A stretch of DNA of 64,000 nt, taken from assembly GCA_003342815.1 (NCBI GenBank), contig PTEX01000232.1:729475-793474 (forward strand), in the 5' to 3' direction. This DNA is from Eudromia elegans. Its lineage: Eukaryota > Chordata > Aves > Tinamiformes > Tinamidae. This document shows, piece after piece, positions 1-35,810 of this stretch. A model generated the notes under the pieces. That model made no database searches and was not told the DNA's origin. It was given only the letters and a program-made list of their open reading frames with translations. A program made the position numbers and the translations under genes. Within the stretch, counting starts at the first letter, position 1; each line of letters opens with the position of its first letter.

Positions 1-1583
1 CAGTATTATACTTTCAAAAGGACAGCAATATAAAATTTAAGGAGCTATAAAGAACTTAAGAGGACCACTCAGAAGTGTAAAATGTCTCCAGCTGGCATGG
101 AGACCATCCGAAGCCACTGCCAGGAACGCTCAAATCAATCACTTTCCACCTATCCAAAGAGTCTCTAGGAGGAGATCCCTTCCCCAGGATATAGCTGGTT
201 GGTGTCATCTGCTTGGATTGCCAGAAAGGCTCAGCTGGATCTTTGTTAACAGCTTTTAAAAGGAACTCAGATGCAATAGCCTAGGAGTGAAGGATATCCT
301 ATGGATAAATATTTGTTTAAGAGACAAATCAGAGAGCATGAATAATTGGTGCAGTTAGGAGGAGCCAGTGGAATAGGAGACATGGAGAGGGGAAGGAGTA
401 ATGTCAGGCTGCTGGGAGGGGCAGGGACCACATGTACACACGGGCGCCTGTTTATATGGAAAGAGGGACATTTCCTGGTAGCCCAGAGCACTCTGCAGGA
501 TTTGCTGCACTCCGACAAGTAGCTGGTTATTGGCCTGAGAGTGGGACTTGAAAGCAAAAGGGGCTCTCTGGTGGTACCTTGTAGCTCCTCTTCTTGGCAT
601 ACTGTGAATGTTCTAGTGCTTGAAGGGTCCAAGAGGTATCTCAGCTTTTGTCCACTCGTCTTTTTTTCAGATGCTGTTTTATCTCATATGCTCCCTGAGG
701 AGTTAGTTCTCTGCACAGGATCTGGATATTTCCAGGCTCCTCTCACACTCCCACCCAACACTGATGCAAAACTAATGACATTTCTGATTGCTGCACCTCC
801 AGGAAAGGAGCATAATCCCTCCAGGCTGCCTTTCTCCCTCATGAACAAGAGAGAAAAAGCATGAACTGCATTTTGTGCCCCCGGTTGGAGGAAGAAATCA
901 TTAACCCAAATGTTTTTCTTTTGCCTCAAGGATTTTCAGGATATTAGACTAGGGCTGTGACAGCTCATCTAGCTGCTGACGCAAGGATTTCCCATCATGA
1001 GCATGCACAAGCGAGAGCGACCAGGGTGTGCAGCACCGCAGGCTGGCACACTGTTGCCTCTGCACGTGTGACAGGGACCAGAGGGTTCCCATGCACCATC
1101 ACTGTCAACCACTACCAGTGTGTATAAGATCTGGAGGGAAAGTCTGTGCCTTTCTGTGCTGCTGATGTCTAAAGAAAGCCCAGAGGCTTCTCTGAGGAGA
1201 AACCTCTCCTCTTATAGCATTTCACAGAATGGCTGAGGTTGGAAGAAATGTCTGGCAATCCTCTAGTCCACCCACTCAGCCCCACTGAAGATTCCTCCTT
1301 TCAGCACAGACAGTTATAGAAACACAAATTTGTGCCTAACAGATATTCCTGTCTCCTAAATCCCTGGCTCTACAGTCTGAAACATTTTCTAATTCAACCT
1401 TTATGCTTGATCACTTCTTCCAGAAGACCATCAGGAAGGTACATATGGATGGATACCACCTGGCTATCACCACCTGCTGGCAGGGCAGTCAAGCATGGGG
1501 ATGTTGAGACCTGCTTTGAACGCCTCGGGTGTTGGAAGCATCTGTATGCATGTAGGTAGTGACTGTCTCTTCTGTGTTTCTAG
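1..1583. other. Intron or upstream part of the ASAP-like gene
   Basis: No coding exon was found here. The first recognised ASAP exon (1584) begins in phase 0 in the middle of the BAR domain, so exons for the N-terminal 50 or so residues should lie further left. The only structured element seen is a short antisense CR1 tail near 1219-1325. Confidence 0.6.
1219..1325 (-). repeat. CR1 LINE 3' end fragment (antisense)
   Basis: The plus strand reads 'cagaatggctgaggttgga' and then a degenerate 'ctagtccacc' block. This is the reverse complement of the common avian CR1 3' tail. It is short and diverged, with no coding capacity. Confidence 0.6.
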
Positions 1584-25213
<23,630 letters not shown>

Positions 25214-26090
25214 GAGCTGCTTCAAGTCAGGAAAGATCTCATCACATGCATAAAATGCAACTCTCCCACATCCCGTCTGCAGAGGGCTCCCAGGGATAAG
25301 CACTGGCTCTCTCCAACCTGCCTCTTTCTTGCCTGCTGCCGCATATCCCCCTTCTCTCCACGGCCTGCCTGCAATTTCAGCTGTCAGAGAAGATGCCCCT
25401 CTCACCAGTAGTGCTGACCAGGGCCCAACACTCCACATAATATCAATTTAAATGGTGCTAGGGCCTTGAGGACTTGCCTGCGTGTGTGATGGCTGCTAGA
25501 GAACTGGGGATAGCCAACAGGAGCAAGCTCTGTGCTCCACAGCTATGTTCCAGGTCTCAGCCCAGTCGTCATTGCCACCTGAACCCATCCACATCCCCAT
25601 GCAGGACACAGCCCTCCCAGGCTCTGCTGTCACTCTTGAACTTCTGTCACCCTGAATTTCTGTCACCTGCCTGCACATTCATCCGCAAGACACAGAAACG
25701 CCCATTTCCTGCCTCACCGTGTCCATGCTATGTGTCCTGCAGTGCTTCTCTACTCTGATAGCACTAATGGAAATGCAGCGGAGCAGAGCTGTGCCACTGC
25801 CCCGCAGCCCTGCTTGCAATCCCCTGAGAAACACTCCTGGGGAGCGGCAGTCTCGCTGAGGACAGGGTGTGTTGGCAGCTCCACGGTGGGCAAATGCGAG
25901 CGCGTCCTGTAGAGTCAGCACCACTCACCATTTGTGCTGTCCTTGATGCCTCCCACCAGGGTTTGACCGACAGTGTTCCTGAAAATCTGCTCTGTAGCAT
26001 CTCAGGGAAATACTCCATCAGTGCCTAGACTTGGAGGACAGCTGGAGAGGCTTGCTGGGGCCTCATTAATAAATATTAGCTCTTCAGTGC
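25214..26090 (+). other. Probable 3' UTR of the ASAP-like gene
   Basis: Sequence after the TAG at 25211-25213. The first clear poly(A) signal is AATAAA at 26068-26073, which would give a 3' UTR of about 0.87 kb. No transcript evidence is available. Confidence 0.55.
26068..26073 (+). terminator. Candidate poly(A) signal of the ASAP-like gene
   Basis: Canonical AATAAA about 855 bp after the stop codon, in an AT-rich patch before the GC-rich intergenic region. Confidence 0.5.
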
Positions 26091-27100
26091 TCTGTGCTTT
26101 GCAGGACTGTTCTAGTTTGGGTTTGCGGCCTCCTTTCTACTTGCCACTCTCTTTCAAGCACCAAACCTCATCTCAGATATTAGACTGAGTAGCCCAAGAA
26201 GCCCAACCTCCCTTCAGAGTAAAACGACTTGGTTTAGCCTGCATGGGTTTTTCCTCCATGGGATGCAATTTTCCAGTTTCTGAATCATACTTCACATGCT
26301 TCTTCTGTCCACTTCTGAGAAAAAATCCAGCCAAAAAAAGCTGCCTGGGTGGCCAGGGCTTTCAGGATCTCCGTATTGATGATATTCCCCTCAGTAGCAG
26401 CTGAACTGTACCACCATGGCATGTTGGGGTTGGGGAGGAGCCTCATGCCGGGCAGCTTCTCCCATCTTCAGAGGAACATTTATATGTTGGATTTCCTGAC
26501 TGAAGAACTGAGAACTTCATTTCTTTTGTTGTTGCTGCCATTGTGCTGGACTACCTTGTTTTCTGCTCGGTGTCTTTTTCCCAAGAAGAGGCAGTTCTTT
26601 CTGCTAACGCTGTTAGCTCTTTTACAGACGGACAGGAGGATGGCAGCCTGGGGCATGCAGGACATGCAGCAGGGGAGGACGTGGGCTGCAGAGGTTGGCT
26701 AGATGCAGAGGTGGCTTCGGGGGGCCGTGCGCCAGCCGGGGCGGTGGCTGTGGCTGTGTCTCGGCGGTGCCGACACCCTGCAGACACCGTGTGGCTGTGC
26801 CCGTTTAGCTGGAGACCCCCTGACGCTGTCCCGCGGGACTCCTCTCCGCAGAGGTCTCGGGGCCGGAACAAGTTTGAATGAGGGAAAGCTGCCAACGAGG
26901 ACGGCCCAAGCTCTCTTTGAGACACAGCGGTGTTTGCCAGTGGCACCTCAGTACCGCAGAACGTGACTGGGCTTCAGCTGCACACAGCACCTGCGGCAAA
27001 GGGTGTCAGCACCCGCCGAGGTGCCGGGCTGGCCCCTGCCCTGAGCCCTGCTCCAGTCCCTGGGCAGCAGGGAAGGCATCTGCCCTTATGGGGCGCAGCC
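26091..27100. other. Intergenic sequence between the ASAP-like and ST3GAL genes
   Basis: GC content rises from about 26640 onward. Open frames here show no recognisable protein and no splice-consistent homology. No gene is supported. Confidence 0.5.
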
Positions 27101-27103
27101 GGC

Positions 27104-27905
27104 CCTGCTCCTCACAGGACGCGGATGCGGCCGGTCCTGCTCCTCATGAGATGTAGCCAACCCTGCTCCTCACGGCACATGGATGCGGCTGGCCCGGCTC
27201 CTCAAGGGATGTGTCCAGCCCTGCTCCTCACGGGACACGGATGTGGCCGGTCCTGCTCCTCACGGGATGTAGCCAACCCTGCTCCTCAAGCGATGTGTCC
27301 GGCCCTGCTCCTCACGGGACGCGGATGCGGCCGGTCCTGCTCCTCATGGGATGTGTCCGGTCCTGCTCCTCACGGGACACGGATGCGGCTGGCTCTGCTC
27401 CTCAAGGGATGTGTTCAGCCCTGCTCCTCACGGGATGCAGCCGGTCCTGCTCCTCACAGGACATGGATGCAGCCGGTCCTGCTCCTCAGGCGATGCGTCC
27501 GGTCCTGCTCCTCATGGGATGTGGATGCCGCTGGTCCTGCTCCTCATGGGATGTAGCCAACCCTGCTCCTCACGGGATGCAGCCGGTCCTACTCCTCAAG
27601 CGATGTGTCCGGTCCTGCTCCTCACGGGATGCGGCCGGTCCTACTCCTCAAGGGATGTGTCCGGTCCTGCTCCTCATGGGATGCGGATGCCGCCAGTCCT
27701 GCTCCTCACGGGATGTAGCCAACCCTGCTCCTCACGGGATGCAGCCGGTCCTGCTCCTCAAGCGATGTGTCCGGTCCTGCTCCTCACAGGACACGGATGC
27801 GGCCGGCTCTGCTCCTCAAGGGATGTGTTCAGCCCTGCTCCTCATGGGATGCGGCCAGTCCTACTCCTCAAGCGATGTGTCCGGTCCTGCTCCTCAGGGG
27901 ATGCA
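27104..27905. repeat. GC-rich minisatellite, about 29 units of 26 or 32 bp
   Basis: Units begin 'ctgctcctcacgggatg' and come in two lengths: a 26-bp form ending 'tagccaacc' or 'tgtccggtc', and a 32-bp form with an additional 'cggatgcgg' segment. I counted about 29 anchors over 0.8 kb. The units contain CpGs. Both unit lengths leave two bases over in codon terms, so each frame cycles; this, with few stops, creates long spurious reading frames (up to 450 codons). Confidence 0.92.
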
Positions 27906-30300
27906 GCCTCCTCACTGCCAAGTGCCCCTGTGGCGTGGGAGAGCCGGCTCAGGCCCTGGGCCCAGGAGGGGAGGAGGAAGGGAAGCCGGGGAGGGACAAG
28001 CACTGCGGCGAGCCTGGAGGCCCAGATTTCCTCCTTGCCTCGGGCAGCACTTCCTCTTCTCGCCGGGGCTCTTGCGTGGTCGGGCTGGTGGCTGCGCACA
28101 GATGCCGAGTCCTGCTCGCCCAGCCTGGGAGCGCCTCCATCGCCCGGCCCTGCTCTGCGGTGCGTCCTCTGAGAAGGTGAGGGCCGTGGGGAGACCTGGG
28201 GCTGCCTGTCCTGGGGGACGGGGAGCTCCCGGCAACTCCAGGAGTGCAGAGCAGGGACCCAGGTCCTGGGGCTGGATTCACCCCAGTAGCTCTGCAGCGG
28301 CCATGTGGCTGCGACCGGGCTGGACTGCGGCTCGTGGCCACGGTGCTGCTGCCCCAGGGTGCCCCTATGAGCACAGCTGGGGTGGCTGCTTCCGCACGGG
28401 GCTGCGAGTGGCTCCTGCTTGGGGCAGCTTGATTTTCGGCGGGTGCTGGTGGCAGTGGATGTGCCAGCCACAGGCCAGAGCTGGGCTGCCCCCTCAGTGC
28501 TGGGGAGCAGAGCAGAGGGTGACATGGGCTTCCTCCTCAGCCCCGTCCCGCTCCAGGCTGTGAGTCCAGGCGCTTCGTTTGCTTCCTCGCGGTGGCCCAC
28601 GGCCCTCCCAAGCCCTGTGGCGAGCAGCCACCTCGCCCTGGTTTCAGGCAGCTGGAAAAAGCTTCATGCAATATTCACCACACTGCCCTCACCCGCCGGC
28701 TCCCGACCTAATGGAGCTGCCAGCGCTGGCTCTGCAGCCACCAGCTCGCTCCCTGCAGCCTCGGAGGCTCTGTAAGGACCAGAAACAGCCTTTTCCACTG
28801 GCTCCTCGCCCCGTGGACACGACTAGCGCGTGCTTCTTGCCTCCGTGACATCAAACGCTTGTGGGGGTTGCCGGCGGAGGGTAAAAGATTAAGCCAGAAA
28901 TTCATGGCCCCGAGCAAGAAAAGCACCGTGGATCTTGAGCCCTGTTCTCCAGCGCTGCACTCGGCCCGGGGGTGAGAGCTCTGCTTTGTGCGAGCGCCTG
29001 CGTTTCCGCTGCGCTTGTGGCTTTTTTTATCTGCTTCAACGAGAAATGACACAGCCAGTTTTGAAAGGGCAGGTTTCCAGAGGGAGGGCTGGGACCGTCC
29101 AAGCTCCCGTCTCCTTTTCTTGAGGCTGCTCTTTGCTCCGGCGCTGGGCCCACGCAGTGTGGTGGCTTTGACGGTAGAGCATCTCCCGGGCCGCTTCTTG
29201 TGAGGGAAACTGGTTGGACCCCACAGCAAGCAGAGCAGGTACGTGGGAGGTGCAGAAAATGTCTAAGGTGAAGAAATGAAGCTAACGCTTCCCTGTGGGT
29301 CCCCTGGTGGGTTCGAGGGGCTCTGTGAGCAGCGGGTCGGCTCTGGCCTCATGCTCTAAGAGGGGTTCGGCTTTGTCCCCCATTTGGACGGGTCCTGAGA
29401 GGAAAGGAGGAGACGGGCTGGGGCAGAGACCCAGCACTCCTATGAAGGACAAGAGGTCTCTTCTGCTCCACAGCTTCTCGGATGCAGAGCTGAAGCCCAA
29501 ACCTGCTGTAGCCATGAGCCGTGAGCTGCCTCTGAACCCACGGCGATGGGGATCCTACTGCCCTCTGCCCTTCTCCTTGGCCCCCTGGCACCAGCTCCTG
29601 GTTCAGGGCTCACCTGCAAAAGGCAGCTTGAGCACTTAGGATCTCTGTGAGGCCAAGACAGCCTTTTTCCCTCTGACTTTAGGTTTATGTGAGTGTATTT
29701 GGGGCCACAGGGAGGGGAGGAGCAATGTTTCACTCTCATACGTGTGTATTTAAGGAAAGTTGATGCACATGCACACGCACAGAGCTATTGCCCCCTCTTG
29801 GTTCTCCACTCGCATTAACTGTCTGTTGCAGAGCAGAACCTCAGGGCTAGCAGGGAGCGCACGAGCGTGCCAGGCTGAAGCACCCCAGGCTGAAGGCTGA
29901 ACCACTGCAAAACGTTTTTGTTTCCAATGTGCATATCTTAAAAGTTTTGCAGCCAGAGAGTGGCTCTTTGTACAGCAAACATGACCAGCTGTATGATGCC
30001 AGTCTTTAAAAAAACGACTCAGTTTTGGTTATCCTGGCATCTTAATGACCAGAACAATAAAGCTGTTGAACGGTCTCGAGAAGAAAATCTTAGTGGGATA
30101 TTTCACTTGCCTGCCAGCCGGGGCACAGTGGGGCCAGAGGATTGTTTTGCTGCTCTTTTTTCAAAAAACCTTAGTCTTTCTGGAGGCTGGGATGGGAGGT
30201 TGGTGCAGTTGCAGACCGGCATCCTAGCTAGGTCCCGGGGGGCTGAGGAGGAAGGGGTCCCGCTGCCCCCCACGGTGCCACCTGCAATGTCTCTCTGCAG
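27906..30300 (+). other. GC-rich upstream region of the ST3GAL gene with possible 5' UTR exons
   Basis: The coding exon of the sialyltransferase has a splice acceptor directly before it (CAG ending at 30300), so at least one untranslated exon should lie upstream. Candidate donors in GC-rich context are 'gagaag|gtgagg' (exon end 28176) and 'gagcag|gtacgt' (near 29238). These are guesses from sequence only. No protein-coding exon is recognised. Confidence 0.4.
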
Positions 30301-30312
30301 GTGGCATGAGGG

Positions 30313-33300
30313 ATGCTGTGCCGCAAGCGGGCACTCGTGGCTTTGTGCCTCTTGCCCTTTCTATGGCAGTACCTCCGAGCCCCCATGGCCAGCATCGGCC
30401 TTTTCTTCTGGTCTCCACTTCTCCTTGGTGCCCGCCTGGAGCCCCACTGCGCTACCAGGGTCAACAGCTCAGCCTGGTTTAACGCCCGCTACGACGCAGC
30501 TGTGGGGCCGCTGCTGACGGCGCGAGCCCAGGACCTCTCCGCTGATGTTGTCCAGTGGTGGCTGGTGAGTGTTGAGCACGTCTTGAACCATCAGTGCTCG
30601 TGCTCCCTCTGGGCACCTCTGGGAAGGGCCCATGGGGGCCGACGCCAACCTGTCTCTGCCTTGCTAGAAGCTGCAGGGCTCCCAGAGCAGAGCCCGGCTC
30701 CAGGCCGCCATCCAGCACCTCTTCACTGTCCTCCCATCCCCGACCAGCAGCTCATGGGCTCCAGCCCAATGCCGGACCTGTGCTGTGGTGGGAAACTCGG
30801 GGCGGCTGAAAGGATCGCGCCACGGGCCACAGATCGACTCCCATGACTGGGTGCTGAGGTGAGTGTGCCCAGGGCACTTGGGCACAGCCCGGGTCCTGCT
30901 CTGTCCCCTCTGAGAACCTGGTGGGCCATGGCCAGCCCCAAGCCATGGCCAGCCCCACGAAAGCCTAGGCACAGACACAAACCCGCTGTGTCCCCAAGCA
31001 AGGTGGGTGGTTCATGAGGCTACATCCTTAATCTGGAGCATCCTTAATCTAGAGGGTACATCCTTAATCTGAAGACCTCCAGCCCATGCGGGTCCTGCAA
31101 GGGTGAGGAGAGCCCCAGTGCATCATCACTCCTTGCAGGAGCAGCTCTGTGGGTAATCAGGAGGGCCCGTGTCCAGGTCCTGCCATGCTCCTTGCTTCCC
31201 TGATGACCAAGATGAAGCCAGGTTCTAAGCACACACCCGCCCCCCGTGGGTCTGGGCATCCTTTCCTTGCTTGCTAGCCGGGACAGACCCATGTTCTTGT
31301 CTGTCAAGGGCAGCACTTCCAGATGGTCCCGCACAGTGTGTGGCTTCATTTTAGGACTCCTCTTAACTCCTTTCCTTAGGATGAACAGAGCAAAGATAAC
31401 AGGCTTTGAGATGGATGTCGGCATGAGAACAACCCATCACTTCATGTACCCAGAAAGTGCAGTGGACCTCTGGCCTGGTGTCCACCTCATCCTTGTCCCT
31501 TTTAAGCCACTGGACCTGAAGTGGATGGCCAGCGCCTTTTCCACAGGAGAACTCACGCAGTGCGTAGCCTCCTGCCATGGTGTGCGGCCTGGGTCTCCGG
31601 GGGCACGACACAGGGATTCCCATTTGCCCTGGGGAAGCAGGTTGCTCTCTGGGCTCTGCTCTTGTGGCTGAAGGAAGGGCTCAGAGTCCCTCGGGAACAG
31701 GTCTGGCATCTCCGCCCCTGGGTTTGATGTAAGTCAGGGTCAACCCTTCACTGCAGGGTGCAGGTAGCCTGTGGTTGAGATGGAGATGCTGAGTGGCTGG
31801 AGGCTCGATGTGGGTCTTCTGATCTTGCTCCTTCGCTGGCTTGGATGTCCTTCTCTGCTGGTAAAGGGCATGGAGGGAGAGCGATGTAGGGCTCTGTCAC
31901 CCCTCAAACACTGCTGGAGCCTTTGGGAGCCAGACCAGGTCACGGCCACACTGTTGGGCAGGTCTGCCAGGCTGTGGGCTTGCCATGTGCCATGGAGTTG
32001 GTCATCACAGCAGTCCTCCAAAGACCATAGGCCTCTGAAGGAAAGGTCCCCAGGGAAGCTGCTTTCCTCCCAAGATGCTGTAGGGTGGCCTCCTGCTCAC
32101 CAATGTCCTGTCACTCTTTCAGCACATACATGAGAGTCAAACAGTTCATCAAAGCTGACAGAAGCAAGGTGAGAGCTGGGTGGACTTCTGGGGTGCACCC
32201 CTACCTGCCCCTCCTGGTTTGGGGCCTGGGCTGGCAGGGGTGGGTGCATAGTTGCCCCGTGTGCTGGGGCTGTTGAGGCAATGGGGAAGAAGGGACTGGT
32301 GGCCACCAGTGAGCAGACATGGCTCTAGGGTGGCCCAAGCTGAAAGGAATCTGCTGCCTCCCCTTTCCCAGCCAGTGCTGGGGCAGGCAGGGCTGCTCCC
32401 TCGGGCAGGCGGGATGTGGAAGGGAGTGCCTGGGAAGGCCCATGTTAGCTCCAGCATCATCTGGGTGCTGGTCGGGGCTGGCTCTCCTGTTTGTAGCTCC
32501 ACGGCAAACTCCCTGCTGGGGCTGTGCTCTGCTCCCTCGCGCAGGTGCGGGTCCTGAGCCCCGCGTTTCTCAAGTACATCCATGACAACTGGACGCAGCG
32601 CCACGGGAAGTACCCGTCGACGGGCTTCACCGCGGTGCTCTTCGCCTTGCACGCCTGCCAGCAGGTGAGGGCGGCCAGCAGGTGAGGGCGGCCAGCAGGT
32701 GAGGGCGGCCAGCAGGGGCAGCTCCAGCGCGCTGCAGGGAGAGCGCGGCCCCACGCTCGCCGTGCCCACGTCACCGTCGCGTGTGGCTCTGGGCCTTGCG
32801 GTTGCGATGGGCTCAGCCTTGTGCTCTCTGTGAGCATGAAGCACAGAAGGGATCTTGGGGTATTCCTATTTCTGCCCTCTGCTTACACCAGGGCTACTAT
32901 CAAGGCATGTTGTTCAGAGGCTTCTTCAGCCAAATTCCAAAAAATCCTGCAGGAAGCCCCTGTGGCCGCAGCCCTGCTCCTGTTGGTACCTATATTATCC
33001 ACAGCTGAATGCTGTTCCTCAGGGTAACAACGCCATGCGAGTCAAAATCCCCTGCATGCAGCACACAACATACCGAGCTCCCTACCCCATGTCTCCAGCG
33101 GTGGCAGGAGATGGCCACCGTGACAGGCTACAAGTTGAGCTTTGCCCCGTCTCCATGAGCGGGGCAATTGTGCAGGAGGGCAGGGATGTTCCTGTGAGGA
33201 GCTGCTGCCCCTGCTGCCTCACTCACCTCGTGTCCCCCAAACTCTGCACCAAACCCACAGCTTCCCCCGAGCAGCTGGTCCTGGGAGCAATCTCGTCGCT

Positions 33301-33629
33301 GGTGAAGCCCCAGGTGCCCGTGCTTTATGCCAAGTGATCACTTCTCCTGCCCTGGCCTCAGGAGAGCACCAGCTGCACAAGGATTTGGGAAAGGGCAGGC
33401 CCTGCTGCGCCTTGCCGATGGCGTGCTCCTTTAGCGATGGTCCTTGTCGATACACATGCAGGTCTCGGTGTTCGGCTTTGGAGCAGATCCCGGAGGGAAC
33501 TGGCATCACTACTGGGAAGAAAACCGCTACTCGGGAGCCTTCCGCAGAACAAAGGTCCACGATGCTGATGTCGAATTCAGCCTCATCAAGAGACTTGCAG
33601 CTGAAGGCAGAATTTTTTTCTACGAATGA
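30313..33629 (+). CDS. ST3GAL8: Beta-galactoside alpha-2,3-sialyltransferase of the ST3GAL1/2 group, probably ST3GAL8
   Basis: A type II Golgi enzyme that moves sialic acid from CMP-sialic acid to O3 of galactose; ST3GAL1/2 relatives act on Gal-beta1,3-GalNAc of mucin O-glycans and gangliosides. Six exons: 30313-30564, 30668-30858, 31380-31559, 32123-32168, 32545-32664, 33462-33629, all GT-AG and in phase, giving 318 residues and TGA. It has a short cytosolic tail with a signal anchor (about 7-36) and a possible N-glycan at Asn51 (NSS). Sialylmotif L starts '[12 protein letters not shown]' (Cys122) and runs to '[11 protein letters not shown]'. Motif S is '[16 protein letters not shown]' (Cys261), motif III 'HHYWEE' (about 278), motif VS 'HDADVE' (296-301). 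All catalytic motifs are intact. Human ST3GAL1 is 340 aa, and this stem is shorter. ST3GAL8 is chosen over ST3GAL1/2 because of the locus beside ERGIC3 and clear divergence from both; that name is an inference. Confidence 0.85.
32661..32715 (+). repeat. 17-bp triplication spanning the exon 5 splice donor of the sialyltransferase
   Basis: The unit 'gcaggtgagggcggcca' occurs three times head to tail, starting at 32661. Each copy contains a full CAG|GTGAGG donor, so exon 5 can end at 32664, 32681 or 32698. Only the first keeps the frame with exon 6: the second adds 17 nt and the third 34 nt. Confidence 0.93.
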
Positions 33630-34140
33630 CCCGTTTGCAAGAAACTGAAGCCAGGGCAGTGGCAGCAGACCTGGCAGGCACCTGCTGACGGCTGCACCAG
33701 CAGCTTCGCTTGCTCTCCCACCGATGCTGCTGCGCAGCCGCCGCCTACGCACCGGCACCCGCCCCACGCCTGGTTGTTCCAGCTGGGAGGAACCAGGGAC
33801 ACGATGGGGCTTATGAAATGCCACACGTGGCCCTCTGCATGGCCAGGCAAGACAAGGGGGGCTGAGCCCAGCTGTGCCCCAGCCCTCTGCTCCACACCTG
33901 ATGCTACTGCTGCCCATGGGGCAGAACGCTTCAGGCGACGGAGCCGGAGCTTCCACCTCCCGATGCTGGGGGATATTTCAAGTCAGTCAACAGCAGGTGG
34001 AGGGAAGGGCATCTTCCATTGCTGTCTTTCTATAACCAGAGAAGTACTTTCACAGAATAATAAAGAAGAGAGGAAAAATCAAGCCTGCAAAAGTAGGATG
34101 ATGGCAGAGTTACTGTTGAAAGGATCTAAGGTCGAATAAA
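33630..34140 (+). other. Probable 3' UTR of the ST3GAL gene
   Basis: Follows the TGA at 33627-33629. Overlapping candidate poly(A) signals are AATAAA near 34059 (in 'gaataataaagaag') and near 34134 (in 'gtcgaataaattt'). Confidence 0.55.
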
Positions 34141-35800
34141 TTTGGAAACTTGGCTTGATTTAAGCCCTTGTTAATGTGAATTTTATTCACTTGTTGGCTC
34201 CTACTCTTTCTTGGAAAAGGCGGCATGATCTGTCTCAGGCTCCATCGCTACAAAGATATTCCACACCATGGAGCCCCGAAGGAGCTTTTCTGCCCCAGAG
34301 CGAGGCAGATTTACCTGATGGCTCTGGCACCCTCACGACGAGCAGAGAGGCAGCGAGGCTGCTCTCCTCGCGATGCTACTTTGCACACATGGAGCTTCTC
34401 CCCACAAAGCGCTTGCAAAAGGTGCTTTGCTGACGCATCAGAGAGCACCCGCTGCCTTTGCCCACAAAATTCAGGAAATGGCCTGAATGGCTCTGAGGAG
34501 CCTGCGACGACATGGACAGCCGTGATCCCATTCTCTCCTGGGGATGGAATTACCGTGGTAGTGGTTTGCAGTTTCCTGCTTTACATTGCAAACGTGAACG
34601 TCCTTGAACTGGGCCGAGCTTTTTGCTGCTACCTTCTATTAGCAAGTTAAGTCTTTCAGGCAGTATGTTAAAATCCCCAGATCTCTTTCTTACTTAAAAG
34701 CTCCCATTTGTAAGAGGAAAAAAAAAAATCCCTATTACTCCCTGTGTGAACTATTTCATTTCATTTCTGGTCTCCAGGCAGCATCTTCACAGCTGGAGGA
34801 GTTTTCTGTTTCCCCTTTAAGGCTCTGTGAGCACTTAATATGAAAAAAAATCAGTAAGATTAAGTTGCCTTTGTCTTCTCTGGGAATTTCCCTTCCACAC
34901 AGCCGGTCCTCACTTCCTTCTTATCCAGTTCCTCTCCCTAGCTTGCAATTCCTGTGCTTTTCCTTCTGTCTTTCTTCTCAAGTGTGGAGTGGTGCTCAGT
35001 GCCATGACTGTTGAACGTCAGGTGAAACCCTTAGTAAGTTATTTCCATGATCTCCACAGTCTTTTGTCATTCTTGAAAATTTAATTATAAAGCAGTGCGC
35101 TCTGCTGTGCGACAAAGGGCTGGACCTGTTCAGACTGCTTCTTGCTCCTTATAATAAATATAAGTACTATATGCTTTCCTTTCCTCAAGCCACAGCAGCC
35201 AAGAATACTCTTGTTCCAAATGTATTTTTTACAAATCTTTTTCCCCTCTGTTCTAGGATGGAGATAAGTCAATCTCTTTACCCACAGCTCAAACTGCTTC
35301 TCTCTGTGCTTGAAAACTTCTATACTTGCTGCTTTGAAGATAAATTCAAACAATTAAGCAAATACAACTTTCAAATTAAGTATATTTATTCTCCAGGTTT
35401 TAAAAATGACTTCCTCCCTGCATCATTTGATGCCTGCTTGTCTCTGTACTGCCAGAGCTAAACTGGTTCAATTGCTCTACGTTTAGAGAAAATACAAGAA
35501 AATCGCTTAAACCAGAGCTGAATTTCCACAGTAGTGGCCCTGTTTTGCCTCAGAATGAGACAAGGATTCACTTTTTTTTTTCTTTTCCTCCCTGTCTTCC
35601 ACGTTTCATAGTTTAATGTCTTCTGCCAGCCCCAGCACCAAGCACTTTGCCCACCTGTGTGGAGCATTCAAAAGAAAATAATATCTTCAGCATTATGCTA
35701 TACCTATATATTTTGCCACATTACACGTCAGTATCAATTTAGTACCAGGACTGATTCAAATAATTTAATTGTTCTTCTAAGTGTTAGATCAAAACCTGCA
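34141..35800. other. Convergent intergenic region between ST3GAL and ERGIC3
   Basis: The two genes point at each other here. The sequence shifts from GC-balanced to AT-rich toward ERGIC3. No coding exon or recognisable repeat was identified. Confidence 0.5.
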
Positions 35801-35810
35801 CAGGTTTAAC

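Noticed and set aside
27104..27905. Regular repeats that could suggest a CRISPR array
   Set aside because: Units abut with no unique spacers, vary in length and sequence, and the genome is vertebrate.
27211..28563. A 450-codon plus-strand open reading frame over the minisatellite and GC-rich DNA
   Set aside because: The repeat units contain few stop codons in any frame. The translation is a low-complexity 'GPAPH/CSS/LLL' pattern, no family is recognisable, and several frames are open at once.
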